NCBI GenBank assembly: GCA_029204225.1
Contig: CM055106.1
Coordinates: forward strand, 48,063,337 to 48,127,336
DNA length: 64,000 nt
Direction: 5' to 3'
DNA from: Diphasiastrum complanatum
Taxonomy: Eukaryota; Streptophyta; Lycopodiopsida; Lycopodiales; Lycopodiaceae
Shown here one piece after another: positions 1-10,899 of the stretch (positions within the stretch are counted from its first letter, which is position 1; each line of letters begins with the position of its first letter). The notes under the pieces are model-generated. The model was not told the origin of the DNA. It ran no database searches and saw nothing but the letters and a program-made list of their open reading frames with translations. A program made the position numbers and the translations under genes.

Positions 1-187
1 ATAGTTGGGAGTTGGTGACGAGAATCATTTCTGGAAAGCGACGCCAATTTGGCTTTCAATTTGGCAAAAGAGCGGCGGGTGGCCTGGTAAGCCAAAAATT
101 GCAGGTCAATATTTTTTATTTCTGACATCACGATTGGCTTCAGCATACACTTTATAGCCTACAAGTGGAGTTTCAAGCAGTTTGGAA
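1..187 (+). repeat. Copia leader, shared with 32290-32476
   Basis: Untranslated leader upstream of the Copia gag that begins at 188. It matches, in reverse orientation and with scattered substitutions, the sequence next to the second gag copy at about 32290-32476. The shared part includes the 'cactttatagcctaca' stretch just before gag. The match runs to the first base of the window, so the element continues beyond it. I cannot place an LTR or primer site here. Confidence 0.7.
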
Positions 188-1500
188 ATGGCAAACATCA
201 ATGAGGCAATTTTGGGTGATGCAAGCAAACTTGATGGGGCTTCTAACTACAACATCTGGAAATTCAAAATGAAGAGTATTTTGATGGAGAAAAGTTATGG
301 GAGATTGTGGCAGGTATTGAAGTCCGGCCAAATACCACTCCAGGTGACATGAGGGCCTTTGATTAAAAGGCACAGAGAGCATTGTCCTTGATCAATCTTT
401 CAGTGAAAGACCATGTGATCACTCATATAAGTGATGCCACGATGGCTAGGGGAGCTTGGGAAGCTCTTAGAATGCAATTTCAAACTTGCAATCCAGCTCG
501 GGCCATGTTCTTGAAGTCGAGATTGAACACAGTAAGGATGGAAGAAAGTGAATCAGTGGGATCTTTCTTCACCAGGATAAAGGAGCTGAGAGATCAACTT
601 GTGGCAATTGGAGAACCAATTGGGGATGTTGAATTGGTACATACCACAATGAGCGGTGTCTCGGAAGGGCTACAAATGTTTGTGAGCGGTATTGCTTTGA
701 GAGAGAGGTTGCCTACTTTTGAAGACTTCCACGAAATCATGTTGCAGGAAGAGCAGCGTCGCGAAGTATTGAAGTCAAGGCAGACCCCACAGGAGGATCA
801 AGCCTTGCTTGCTAAAGGCAAGCAGAAAGGATGGAAAAGGATTCCCAAGGAATCCAAGGATGATGATGACGAGGGAGAGTTGTCATCAAAAGGGAAAAAG
901 AAGAAGAAAGGCAAATGTTACTATTGCCACAAACCGGGCCATTGGGCACACGAGTGTTACAAGAAGAAAGCGGACATAAAGGCGGGAAAAGTGACTCAAC
1001 AAAGCAACATTGCCGAAGGTGATGGAGAAGATGACGAGACAAGTGTCTTCTCATCGGCGTTGGCATCCGAGGTTGATGATGGTGCTAGATGGTTCATAGA
1101 TTCAGGTGCCACAAGGCATATGACCGAGAAACGTGATTGTTTTGAGAAATTCTCACCAATCCATGATGGGGACAAGGTCACTCAAGCCAATGGGGAGGAA
1201 TGCCAAATACAGGGTGTGGGCAATGTACCTGTGCAGTTTCTTGATGGTAAAATCAAGAACATCCCTAATGTGCTTTATGTTCCTGGACTCAAAAAGAGTT
1301 TGCTTTCTTTTGGAGTAATGGCTAATCAACATCTTAAGGTTGAATTTGTCAAGAATGGATGCCTTATGAGGGATATGAACCACAATCATAAAGTGGTGGC
1401 GAAAGGTTATAGAGATAGTAACTATGGCCTTTATAAATTGGATGCTGCAAAACCAGGAGAATATGGTTTGGCTTTCCTTCACCCATGTAAAGAACTTGAG
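188..1500 (+). pseudogene. Ty1/Copia gag-protease fragment
   Basis: Gag of a Copia retrotransposon followed by the start of its protease. The ATG at 188 opens a gag that reads MANINEAILG. A UBN2-type gag region follows, then a CCHC zinc knuckle (CYYCHKPGHWAHEC, about 915-956) that would bind RNA, then the aspartic protease with the catalytic motif DSGATRHMT near 1099-1125. The copy is broken. One G is missing near 291 compared with the copy at 32.2 kb, which shifts the frame, and an in-frame TAA lies at 364-366. Copia similarity stops near 1500, before the integrase zinc-binding region, so integrase, RT and RNase H are absent. The open frame runs on to 1698, but the last 60 or so residues do not look like Copia. 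Family assignment is secure from the order of the motifs. Confidence 0.9.
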
Positions 1501-1700
1501 CAAGGTATAAACCTTGAGATGTTGGAAGAAAAATTTAGCCAATATGCCATAGTTATGATACAATTGGGTCTTGGAAATGATCCATTACATTTCATTCAAT
1601 CTTACTCAATAGAACTTTTCTTGTCATACATTCAAAAAAATGGCCATCATGTGCTACACCACAATTTATTGTTTATTGATTTTGGAACTTCTAGTTAGAT

Positions 1701-2829
1701 TAATATGTTTGAATACGGCCTTTCATGATTCCAACTTGAAGCCATTCTTTTAGAAAAAAGCTAAACCTTGATTTCCCAAAAGCACATTAGTATGGTATGC
1801 TTGAATAACTTGTGTCTCCCACATGGTTTTGTGCGCAAGCTTTCATTTCTACTTGTACAACTTTGAACGATGTATACAAGGACTTGGCACCATGTACCAC
1901 CAACAGTACTTGTACCTACCAAGAAAAATTATGGGCTCTCTCTTCCATAAGATTGGATGGAGATCGATTGTAAGGATTGTTAATGAGTACTACAATCATG
2001 TATATTTAACTTTCATACAATGTTTAAATATTTCAACAAAACTTATGTGCATCTAGGTGAGCTAAGAAATATCTAGTTTGAGCTATAAATTCTTGCCACA
2101 TGGCTCATTCAATTTCTTTCTACCTCAGAATCAAGAAAAGTACTAGTACAAAGGACAATTATATATGTTACTTCATTTGCAATCAATCTAAGAAAAGCAT
2201 GAGATATTTTGAATAAAACATAATTAGATGCCAACACATACTTGCTTTTCCGTACTACCTTAAAACTAGGATAAAAGTACATGAATTTTAAATTTTGTGG
2301 TAACATCTACACCTCCAATCAATACTATTCTAATTCATAACTAGCATCTATGCAAATTGCAATTAAGCACAAACTATAAAAATAGATAATTAGAGAGGCA
2401 CAAATTGTCAACCATCCATTTCAACAATTAGCTATATCATGGGCAACTTATCTCAAAAGGAAAAATAAGCATTTGTTTAATTTTTTTTTATCCTTTTCCA
2501 TTGGCTCTTTCTACAAGAAATGAGATCAACTCAAATTTATGGGCTCTCATAGAACTTTGGTTTGTTATTTTTGAGGCAACTTACTTAGCTACGTTGATAT
2601 AGCATGGAATGTGGTGTTGGTACCATGATGGCAAAGTCATCGGGACATGTGTCCCATGATGGCTAGCCAAGCCTTGCATGATTAGCCTTAGAAAATTGTA
2701 TGTATAGAGTCTTTTTGAGACATTGCTATGACTGAGGTACTTAATTATGTGGACTATTTTGTGTGCAAATCTAGCTTTGTTAACGATTGCTCTTGGATAT
2801 CTACAATCGATTTTAGTCTGTCATGGTAT
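1701..2829. other. No gene seen
   Basis: AT-rich sequence with only short, unconvincing open frames on both strands. I recognise no protein motif, RNA gene or clear repeat here. It may be eroded retrotransposon sequence. Confidence 0.5.
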
Positions 2830-3220
2830 TGTTAGAGGGTCATGCACAAAGTGTGAGAAGCATAAGAGAGCTTCAAGTGCTCCAAAATCATGATCTCTCT
2901 CACATTGAATGAATGATTTGCCGTTACAAAGAGGATCCTATCCTTGGCTGGATGAGCAGTTACAAAACCTGTTTAGGTACCAAAAAATCATTAGGTTGAC
3001 CTACTCAAGTCAATTTGACCTAACCATCTATGGTAGTTAGATCAACACCAACTTTTTTGATTTTTGGAGGTAGCTCCTAAATTTAGAAAACTGGACCAAA
3101 CTTCCTATCTAACTCCTATGATTAGGTCCTAAATACCCTAGGCCTATTCTCACATGTGGAGATTACAATATGTACACTAAACTATGTGTTTATCAAGCTC
3201 AATATTTGTAAATTCTCACA
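2830..3220 (-). repeat. LTR-like segment, Copia, minus strand
   Basis: On the minus strand this begins TGTGAGAATTTAC directly after a purine tract (TGAGGAGGAG, 3221-3230), the usual order of polypurine tract then 3' LTR. It resembles the plus-strand segment 38457-38838 over much of its length; both contain a 'CCTAATCATAGG'-like block and a stretch near GATCCTCTTTGTA. The far end is not resolved; 2830 is approximate. Confidence 0.5.
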
Positions 3221-3230
3221 CTCCTCCTCA
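3221..3230 (-). promoter_or_regulatory. Polypurine tract
   Basis: TGAGGAGGAG on the minus strand, directly before the LTR start at 3220. It would prime plus-strand DNA synthesis. The same purine motif with a following TGT start recurs at 4695-4704. Confidence 0.5.
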
Positions 3231-3479
3231 AATTTAGCTTGATAAAACTATGGTACATCTCTCTACAACTCCAAGAGCTAATCTTAGCTTGATGAATGCA
3301 TAATTTTAGAAGAATTCTAGCTACAAACAAAGAACCTCTGTGACTCCTATAGAGAATGATGTCCATGAAGGATCTTACACCATCTCTTAAAGGATCCCCT
3401 ACAAGATGTTCCATAGATGTGTATTTGTACATGCATAGATCCATGTGAAAACTTCTTAGGAAAGAAGTAGCATGCTGAA

Positions 3480-3754
3480 ATCAATAAAATCTAGCAAGAA
3501 AAGTGGAGCTTGGAATTGCCAAAAATTCTTGCATCATTTTCATGAAAGAGGAGATTATTTACATATAATGCAAGAATGAATAGTGATCCATCATGAAACA
3601 TAAGGATATGAATTGGATCATGCACTCTTAAAATAGATTTAAGAGAATAAAGGAAGACCTTGAGTTGAGTATGCCAAGATCTTGGTACTACCTTCATGAC
3701 CTTGATGATCTTGTCAAAAAATGGGAATTTGAGGACCTTGCTAAGATCTACCAC
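3480..3754 (-). pseudogene. Copia reverse transcriptase fragment
   Basis: A short, degenerate piece of Copia RT. The minus-strand frame contains SWHTQLKVFLYSL, then HDGSLFILALYVNNLL, which aligns with the usual Copia 'YVDDLL' catalytic segment but with both aspartates replaced by Asn. It then continues into a GN(D)ARIFG-like stretch. RT domains are normally several times longer, so this is a remnant, and loss of the catalytic pair makes it inactive. It lies between two LTR-like segments on the same strand (3880-4694 and 2830-3220), which would fit a shortened element. Confidence 0.65.
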
Positions 3755-3879
3755 GAACTGGATCCATGCATGTGAGTTTGCACAAGATCCATTAATGCTT
3801 GATCAACTCAAGATCTCAAGACCTTTCTAATGCACTTTGAATCAAGGCAAGAGCTCATCTACATCAAAAGTTAGGATCA

Positions 3880-4694
3880 TTCATAGACAAGCAAGATTTG
3901 CATATCCATATGGAAAAACCAAGTGAAAATCTCTAAGAGAGCTGAATCCAAGCACATTGCTCTTGGGTAGAGAGAGAAAGAGGGAGTGTTCTAGAGTAGA
4001 GAGAATCCAAGCACCTTGCTCTTGGGTAGAGGAGAAAGAGGGCTTGTTCTCGAGTGGAGAGAATCCAAGCACCTTGCTCTTGGGTAGAGGAGAAAGAGGG
4101 CTTGTTCTCGAGTAGAGAGAATCCAAGCACCTTGCTCTTGGGTAGAGGAGAAAGAGGGCTTGTTCTTGAGTAGAGAGAGAATAAACCAAAAATGCTCCAA
4201 AGTGAAAATTGCATTATCTCTCAAAAAGTTGTATGTACAAGGAGAGCACACTCCCATATAGTAGTGGCTCGAGATCTAGCATGAGGAATTCTCAATTTTG
4301 ATTGGACCTCATGGATTCCACCTCTCATAATGTTTGGACCTCTATATTCCCACCTCTCTCCACGATTGGACCAAGTAGCTTAAGCCTCACAATTTGATTG
4401 GCCAAGTGATTTGCACCTCTAAACATGATTGGGCCAACCATTCTTCATCTCTTAATGTGATTGGCTTTATGATCTACACTTCTTAATTTGATTCGACCAT
4501 GTTGGAAATTGAGATGCGGATTTGGTTGCATACTAGCAAAAACCAATCCTTACATTTTGTGACACACGTCACCATTTCGCTAAAACTCGAGTTGGAGCCC
4601 TTTTGAATTTTCAATAACATTAGAAATAAATGATGGTGGACATATATACATGAAAGTGAAAAACAATCAAGCTAAATTTTGCTCATTTTTTACA
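3880..4694 (-). repeat. LTR of a minus-strand Copia-like element
   Basis: On the minus strand it starts TGTAAAAAATGAGC after a purine tract (4695-4704). It shares with the solo LTR at 44191-44995 a set of loosely repeated units of the form GGTCCAAT...AGAGGTG, followed by a CTCTCTACTC/CCC block. I take them as one family. The end near 3880 is estimated. The block near that end has expanded into a minisatellite (next entry). Confidence 0.55.
3944..4180. repeat. 58-bp minisatellite
   Basis: Four tandem units starting 'gaatccaagcac' at 3944, 4003, 4061 and 4119. The period is 58-59 bp and the last three are almost identical. Because 58 is not a multiple of three, the array is open in several frames, which explains three overlapping 88-102 codon minus-strand frames that should not be read as genes. 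Confidence 0.9.
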
Positions 4695-4704
4695 CTCCTC
4701 CTCA

Positions 4705-5769
4705 AAAATTAGCTTGATGAGATACTAGATCAAATAAAAAACTTAAGATGCTAATCCTAGCTTCTCAAGTGTATCCTTTGGCATGGATATGAAGTGAAAA
4801 CCAGCCAATGTACTTGTGATAGTAGCAAATTCACCATAGCCATGATATAATTTCTTTGGTGGAGATCCATTTCCAACGCATTCCACCAATTTGGCACCTT
4901 TTCCATTGAATTCATCCACGTTTGAAGAAGGTCTTTGACTTGATAGCTCATCCTCCTTAAAATAGCTGCACCATAATAAAGGAAATTTGAGGCCTCCATG
5001 CCTCACAATGATCATGAAGATTAGAATCACAAAGTAAATACATGTGTTGATTACAACGATTTTGCATACTAGCTTGACTAGTCCACAAACTATGAATATT
5101 TTGCATAACATAGAGAGACTATAATCTGCATCTTATCAATACAATAATAACTATGACTAAAAAAACAACAATAAGGCTAGAAAAAGGTTCGTTTACAAGA
5201 AGATATTTTTTTCATGATATGGAGAATATTTAGATCCAAAACGCAGATGACATACATGTGTAAGTGGTAAAAAAGAGTGATTTGGTTAGCTTGGGAGAAA
5301 AACTTGTTTACCCAACATCCATCATTGAAAAAAATATTATACATATTCAAGTTGCTACATGCAAATCCATCTCAGATGAACGGATTCGAATATCGAAATA
5401 GAATCTCTAGAAGTACATCTAAAGGACTCAAGTACAAGACAATCAAATTCTGAAGAGACTAATGCTCAAGTTATTCATATGAATATCATGTATGAAAAAT
5501 ATCTCTTCAAAAAGGTGGGTTGCAGCTTCTAGTGCAAAAACTTTGTGAAATCACAATATTTTATCTACCCTATTGATTATTTGTAGTAAGTAATCAAGGA
5601 TGGAGCTGCAAATTTGATGATGTATTTTTCACCCATATAGAGTGTAGTGTTTTTTATATGCTCTAATTAGTTAGCACAACTTTAGTGAAGAACTTTTTGT
5701 AGCATATTGTGTAGTCGATTCATGAACTAAAACAAGAAAAAACTCACCCCACTAGTATGCATTTAAACC
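4705..5769. other. No gene seen
   Basis: AT-rich. A 122-codon minus-strand frame (4743-5111) begins with a hydrophobic stretch but matches nothing I know; it may be residual Copia internal sequence upstream of the purine tract at 4695-4704. No RNA gene or clear repeat seen. Confidence 0.4.
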
Positions 5770-6185
5770 ATGATTTACTTTGTCATGGTCGATTTGCCCT
5801 CAAGTACATTGCAAATTGGCTTTGTAGGAACTACTTGTCAATGTCCTTTTAGTATATTATCTTTTGGTCCTCATATTAATTGGTTTCGAGTTAAGGGCAA
5901 ATTATTAGGGAAAGATGTTAATGTATTATTTGATTCCGGAAGCATGCATAATTTTATCAATTCTCAATTTGTGCAGAAACTCTAGGTGCCTACCAAGCCA
6001 AGTGATCATCGTTGCATGGTCAAGTTAGCTTTAGGAGCCAATACTGAAGTTGGGGATCTCAAAGTTCCAGGATTGGAACTTGATTTGTAGGGGCATGTTG
6101 AGAGGATTGATTTCCATGTTTTGAACTTGGGCCAGTCGAGCATTATATTAGGTTATGAGTGGGGTTTTTTAATAGATCCACTCTA
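5770..6185 (+). pseudogene. Ty3/Gypsy aspartic protease fragment
   Basis: A retropepsin-like stretch. The frame reads VNVLFDSGSMHNFINSQF, the DSGS catalytic motif and the downstream HNFI typical of plant Gypsy proteases. After a stop near 5983 the same frame continues with LALGANTEVGDL, then SSIILGYEW, corresponding to the 'ILGMxW' flap-side motif. It ends near 6185 with another stop. Neither the gag before it nor RT after it is present, so this is an isolated fragment. Confidence 0.7.
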
Positions 6186-6189
6186 ATTG

Positions 6190-9100
6190 CTATCATGAAG
6201 ATGATTTTGACATGACTAAATAAGGCTATATATTTAGGAATTCACGTCCTTTTTGGCTCCCTCCCTCTCTTCTCTTATATGATATCTCGAGTGACATCAC
6301 ATAGCCCCTACGAAATAAACCATTGGATTGGACTCTTTGGTTGCTTTGTAAATTTTCACAAATATTTTATCATGTTTGTGGCTATTGCATGATTCACATC
6401 ATTTGTAGTTATTATCATCTTTAACCCTTTAAGTATTGTTCAAACTATTATCAATTTCACAAGTTTGCAATTATTGTTGTTTTTGCACCTTTTACGATCA
6501 TAGAATTATTATAATATGAAAGCATTCTAAATCATCCTTAAATTAACCCATGAAAGTATGCATGTTCCTACAGTTTTAAGTATTCCACCTAGTCTTGCCA
6601 AGCGTGAACAATACTTTTTTCCACGAGATTCTCAAGACACATATTAACATCCTTCACAATTATACCATTGCTTATATCATATGTAGATAGTCTCTCTCAT
6701 TAAAAAAGTACCTTATTTATAGCCTTGGGCTCAAACATATTAACCATGTTAGATACAAACTCAAAACATTTGCTTTCACTATACAAAAGCAATTATAGCC
6801 AATTCCTCCTTAACAACATTAAAAAAAAATTAAGGCTTCCCAATATATGCTTCCAAAACAATTTCCGAATGATCTGATACCATATTCCAGTAGGAATATA
6901 GAAATTGTCTTTCTTGAATGGCCATAATACCTACTTCTGTTCAAATAGTTAAACAATAGTTATCCTTAGTAGGCCATTTGTACATCTTTTATTCCAACTA
7001 CAAAAACTTAAAAGGTACGAATATGAGCTTTCCACAACCTCCAACTCAAATTATTCCCTTTGATTGTACACTTTATTTGCAACCATTTCAAGTTTCATCT
7101 TTAAACTTGCACAAATGTCATTTTCAGACCTCAAATCCTTCTTTTGTCTCCGCTTGAAAAATAAAACAAATTGGCCAATCCACACTTCTACATTGTTGGC
7201 TTAAACTGGAACTTGGTGAAGAGTGTATGATACATTTGATGGAAATCACGAAAATCATTATGATGACAAAAAGTTGTTCCAACCCTAACATGTACAAATA
7301 TAGATCCCCACTTGTAATAACTATTATTAATCAAAGGGAATTGCTTTGTGATATTTATTACAAACTAAATATTCATAGCATCGACAAAATTGAAGCCAGT
7401 ATGTTATAATTGGAACTAAAGCAACCAAATGAAGTGTTCACAGGGAGGTCTTCACTTAAAGATCGTATGACATTCAAAGAAAACATTTGGAAAGGTTCTC
7501 TTTAGGATAGGCAAAAACTGGACATGATTGGTTGAGGAAAGGGCACTTGGATTCAATGGGTGTGGGGTGAGCAATACAATCCATAGAGAGAAAAAATCTG
7601 CATATGGTAACAATGTGCTTGGCTCTTGAGACTGTATTCCTTTCTTCCACACAATACGAGGATCAAGTCTCTACCAATTATATTGTGATACGAAGAAGGG
7701 TAAAGCTAAGATGGAGAATATAAAGGAGCACCAACAATAGCATTTTATGCTCTAAAGTCCATGCATTATGATATGCAACAAAAAAGCAAAAAAGAACGTC
7801 ATTTAAGCAGTTTTCAAGTTGAGATGTCAGTCCTAAAAAGTGCTCTCCACCTATAATCCACACTAATCTTAACAAGTCATTTTACAACCATTGAAACTGG
7901 TGCTAGAAGACATTTTACAACCATTAATGTTCATGTTCAGGAAACAAATCCATGGCCTTCATCCAACAAATGCTAAAAATTCTGCAAGCAGGGCAGATTG
8001 ATGCTAGTGACACTATGGAACAAAGTTTCCATTAAGATCTTGCGTGCATTTTCCGTAATCTTGGAATTTCCTGGCTGATCTGATCCTCAAATTCGGAATC
8101 TTGAACAATATTCTTTTGTATGTCAGTCCCATGAACAAATTTATCACTAGCATAATGTAGTTAGTGCTTTCCACAAACCAGCATAATTTGTCTACTCACA
8201 CTCAAGTGCCCGACTTGCAGTATATGAACAATGCAAGTGCCGAAAAGTTGTGCTTACTATTGCAAATGAAGACATCCATCTGAACAAAACAAAACAACAT
8301 CCATCCACATTTGGTAATGCCAAAGGCTTTCACCATTGCACCTTTTCTTTCAGCAATTACAGGAAAATTTTCAGTAGTTGGCATGCATTCAAGAATACTG
8401 TCGTATAATGCAAGAGAAGACAAAAAATTTATGAAAAATTACACTCTGATATAGTGCCTTTGCAATATCAACCGGTTCATCTACTCCATATTGTAGCCAT
8501 GTTGAGTCAGTCATGAGTCTATGAAATGGTTCTTTCATATCCATGAATTTATTTACTGCAATAATTTGTGCAAAAAAACTAAATATGAGTTTATAGGAAA
8601 AGGCATGGATTCAGAGAAAACAGTCACCGGTGTATAATGCCAGCCAATTGCATGCTCAATCTTATGCTGCTACTAAAATTTGCACACAGAATTGATGACA
8701 CAAGGTATGTAATTCATAGCAAACCTGTATCTCATAGTATTAAACCAACTACTAATATACTGATTACAAGTATCTGAGCCAATCAAAGTATATTGCCAGC
8801 CAATTGCGTACATAATATTATGCTGTTATTAAAATTTCATCAGCACACATAATAGTCCATGAGTGTGATAAGCCAATTGTGGTATATTGGCAGCCGGCTG
8901 CATAATGAATCTTATGCTGTAACTAAAAACTCAACAGCACACAGATTTCAATACACACGGTCTTATTCTTCATAGCTTAACTATAGTTCATACTACCTGA
9001 TCCATCTCCTGATATACTAATGTCAAGTTGGTTAACGTAAGAATACCTTCAGGCATGTCCTAATGCCAATTTCTTCTAAATTGAGTACATTATTAAGGAT

Positions 9101-9427
9101 GGATCTTATTGGATCCCATAAGCTTCAATAGAAGCTCCAACACATCAGCAAGTACCCACTACCTTTGATGAGTCACAATAGGTCAGAGGTATTTAAGATC
9201 TGCATATATCTGCAGAGCACATTTTCTATAAACAAATTTGTACACCTTGAGCCACCCTTTTCAGAAATCTACCTTCCTCAGCTCCTCTACAGAAGCTTGT
9301 CTGAAAAAAAAAACCTCAGATGCTTCAATTTGAAAGGTAACTTTGAATATATCTGCCAGAATTCTGACATCAGTCACGGGTCTGTCTGTGCAGTTAGAAT
9401 TTAAATAAATAGATAGGCAGCCGCAGC
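6190..9427. other. Non-coding stretch with small repeats
   Basis: More than 3 kb of AT-rich sequence without a gene I can support. Open frames are short and lack known motifs. The last part lies 3' of the DUF4408/DUF761 gene and may hold its 3' UTR. A threefold diverged repeat is listed separately at 8631-8945. Confidence 0.5.
8631..8945. repeat. Three diverged copies of a ~65-bp unit
   Basis: Copies near 8631-8700, 8788-8855 and 8882-8945 share the pattern GTATA(A/T)TG(C/G)CAGCC followed by TTATGCTG and CACACA. They are imperfect and unequally spaced, so an old local duplication is likely. Confidence 0.6.
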
Positions 9428-10429
9428 TTAATTGTATCCCCAGTATGGACTACGACGGCGAAGCGATTCCTGTCTCTGCAGCCGCAGCTGCTGACGAAAT
9501 TTTGCAAAGAAGGCTTCGATCCTTTCATTCAGCTCATCTTTGTCAATGACCATGGCTTCTACCGCTCCTTCTGCAACAGAGATATCTCTGACAATCACAC
9601 TGGAAGGAGCCTGCGGATATGATGCACATTTGTTCTCGTATTTGAGTTTGTGCGTTCTTTCTGCAGAGCTCTGTGACTCTGCTACTGCAGCAGCAGCAGC
9701 AGTTGTCTCGGAATGCCGGCGAGTGATGGCTTTGGCCTTCGCGTTAGTCCTCTTCTCTGGAGCAGAAACTTGCCTGTGCACACGTTTAAGCTTTGTACGA
9801 TCACTGGAAGCTCCATCAGTCAGTTGACAGGATCTTGCATCTTGTTCCTGTTGATCATCTTGGGAAGAGCACAATGGATCAACGCCTTCGGATCCATCAA
9901 CCTTCTCGTTTGTGCAAAAATATAGAGACAGTTGATTCTCAGCTGGATTAGATGGAGGAGTGGATGCATCTAGGCTGTTGCTTGGGGATGATACGATCAT
10001 CTGAGGCAGCTCTTCGGGAGCATCTCCGATGGATTGAACCTTCTCCTCATCCAATTGTCTTTCACAAACCCGATCAGAATTGGCATGGCAGGCTGTGCTA
10101 ACCCAAATTGAGACAATGACACAATTTACGAGAAGAAATAGTATGGGTTGGGTGAGCCATTGCGTTGCTTCCTGCCATAATTGAGGTGCAAGAATCAGGA
10201 AAAAGGATCTGAAAGCTGGAACTATATGACTTGCAGACCAAGGGAGCAATGATGTGGTGAAGATGACAAAAGTGGAAACCCATGTCCTCCTAGCAAACGT
10301 TTTCATTACGAATTCAAAAACGACCTTTCCTGCCATCTCCATGTGCTGCAAAACCCGAAATAGACTGTGATGATCGCAATGCAACGACGACGGAAACAAT
10401 AGCAGTGGATTGCGGTATTTTGCACTCAC
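9428..10429 (-). CDS. DUF4408/DUF761-type plant membrane protein
   Basis: The only full-length host-type protein gene seen. The 333-residue frame has two hydrophobic segments (about 50-71 and 91-113). The second, with WLTQPILFLL, fits the DUF4408 region found at the N-terminus of many plant proteins of this group. The middle (114-290) is polar, low in complexity and has a basic patch near 211-238. The C-terminus (about 299-325, DELNERIEAFFAKF then LRLQRQESLRR) matches DUF761, the 'cotton fibre expressed' domain. The biochemical role of the family is not established; membrane association is inferred from the hydrophobic segments. The start is uncertain: methionines at residues 30 and 32 (10342 and 10336) are as plausible as the first, and they sit just before the conserved part. 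No intron is needed. Coding sequence is less AT-rich than the surroundings. A TATA-like site lies upstream at 10789-10800. Confidence 0.85.
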   Translation of the reverse strand: MSAKYRNPLLLFPSSLHCDHHSLFRVLQHMEMAGKVVFEFVMKTFARRTWVSTFVIFTTSLLPWSASHIVPAFRSFFLILAPQLWQEATQWLTQPILFLLVNCVIVSIWVSTACHANSDRVCERQLDEEKVQSIGDAPEELPQMIVSSPSNSLDASTPPSNPAENQLSLYFCTNEKVDGSEGVDPLCSSQDDQQEQDARSCQLTDGASSDRTKLKRVHRQVSAPEKRTNAKAKAITRRHSETTAAAAAVAESQSSAERTHKLKYENKCASYPQAPSSVIVRDISVAEGAVEAMVIDKDELNERIEAFFAKFRQQLRLQRQESLRRRSPYWGYN

Positions 10430-10788
10430 TCAGATAAATCCAAGTGAAAGCTTTTCTTTTCAGTGGATTAAAGGCAAGACTAAGCAAAATTTTGGAATTA
10501 TGGAAAATGAGCAAAGAGCAAGACAATGAACTTCATAAAGATGATACTAATCTCGGCAATGGGCAAGAAACGTAAATGAAAAAGCAATTTGCTGTTTGCA
10601 GGTTGTAAGGCTGAAGGCAATGATGCCGGGATCTAGCATGAGAATTGCTTGTTCTCTGCAGATTGCAATTGTGCTGAGAACTTGAAGGTATAAAATAGAT
10701 TCGAATTTCATAAGACTGAATAAGCAATCAATATGTTCAGAAGGTTCAAGACTCCGGAAGCTCCACGGAGAAGGCTGGAGCTCTGATC

Positions 10789-10800
10789 TCATATATATAC
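10789..10800 (-). promoter_or_regulatory. TATA box candidate for the DUF4408/DUF761 gene
   Basis: GTATATATATGA on the minus strand, 360-450 bp upstream of the possible start codons. It would give a leader of about 330-420 nt that contains several upstream ATGs. Supported only by sequence and position. Confidence 0.45.
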
Positions 10801-10899
10801 TGAAGTAGACCTCTGACCATCTCTGCAGACCTTTGACCCAGCTAAAAGAGTAGGCCACCAGCTGCAGAAGCCCATGCCACAGTACTCTGTACAGGTAGT

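Noticed and set aside
1153-1563. 136-codon minus-strand frame opposite Copia gag-protease
   Set aside because: It is the shadow of the Copia frame, which has clear motifs.
3881-4257. Three overlapping minus-strand frames of 88-102 codons with repeated sequence
   Set aside because: They arise from the 58-bp tandem array, which is open in several frames because 58 is not a multiple of three.
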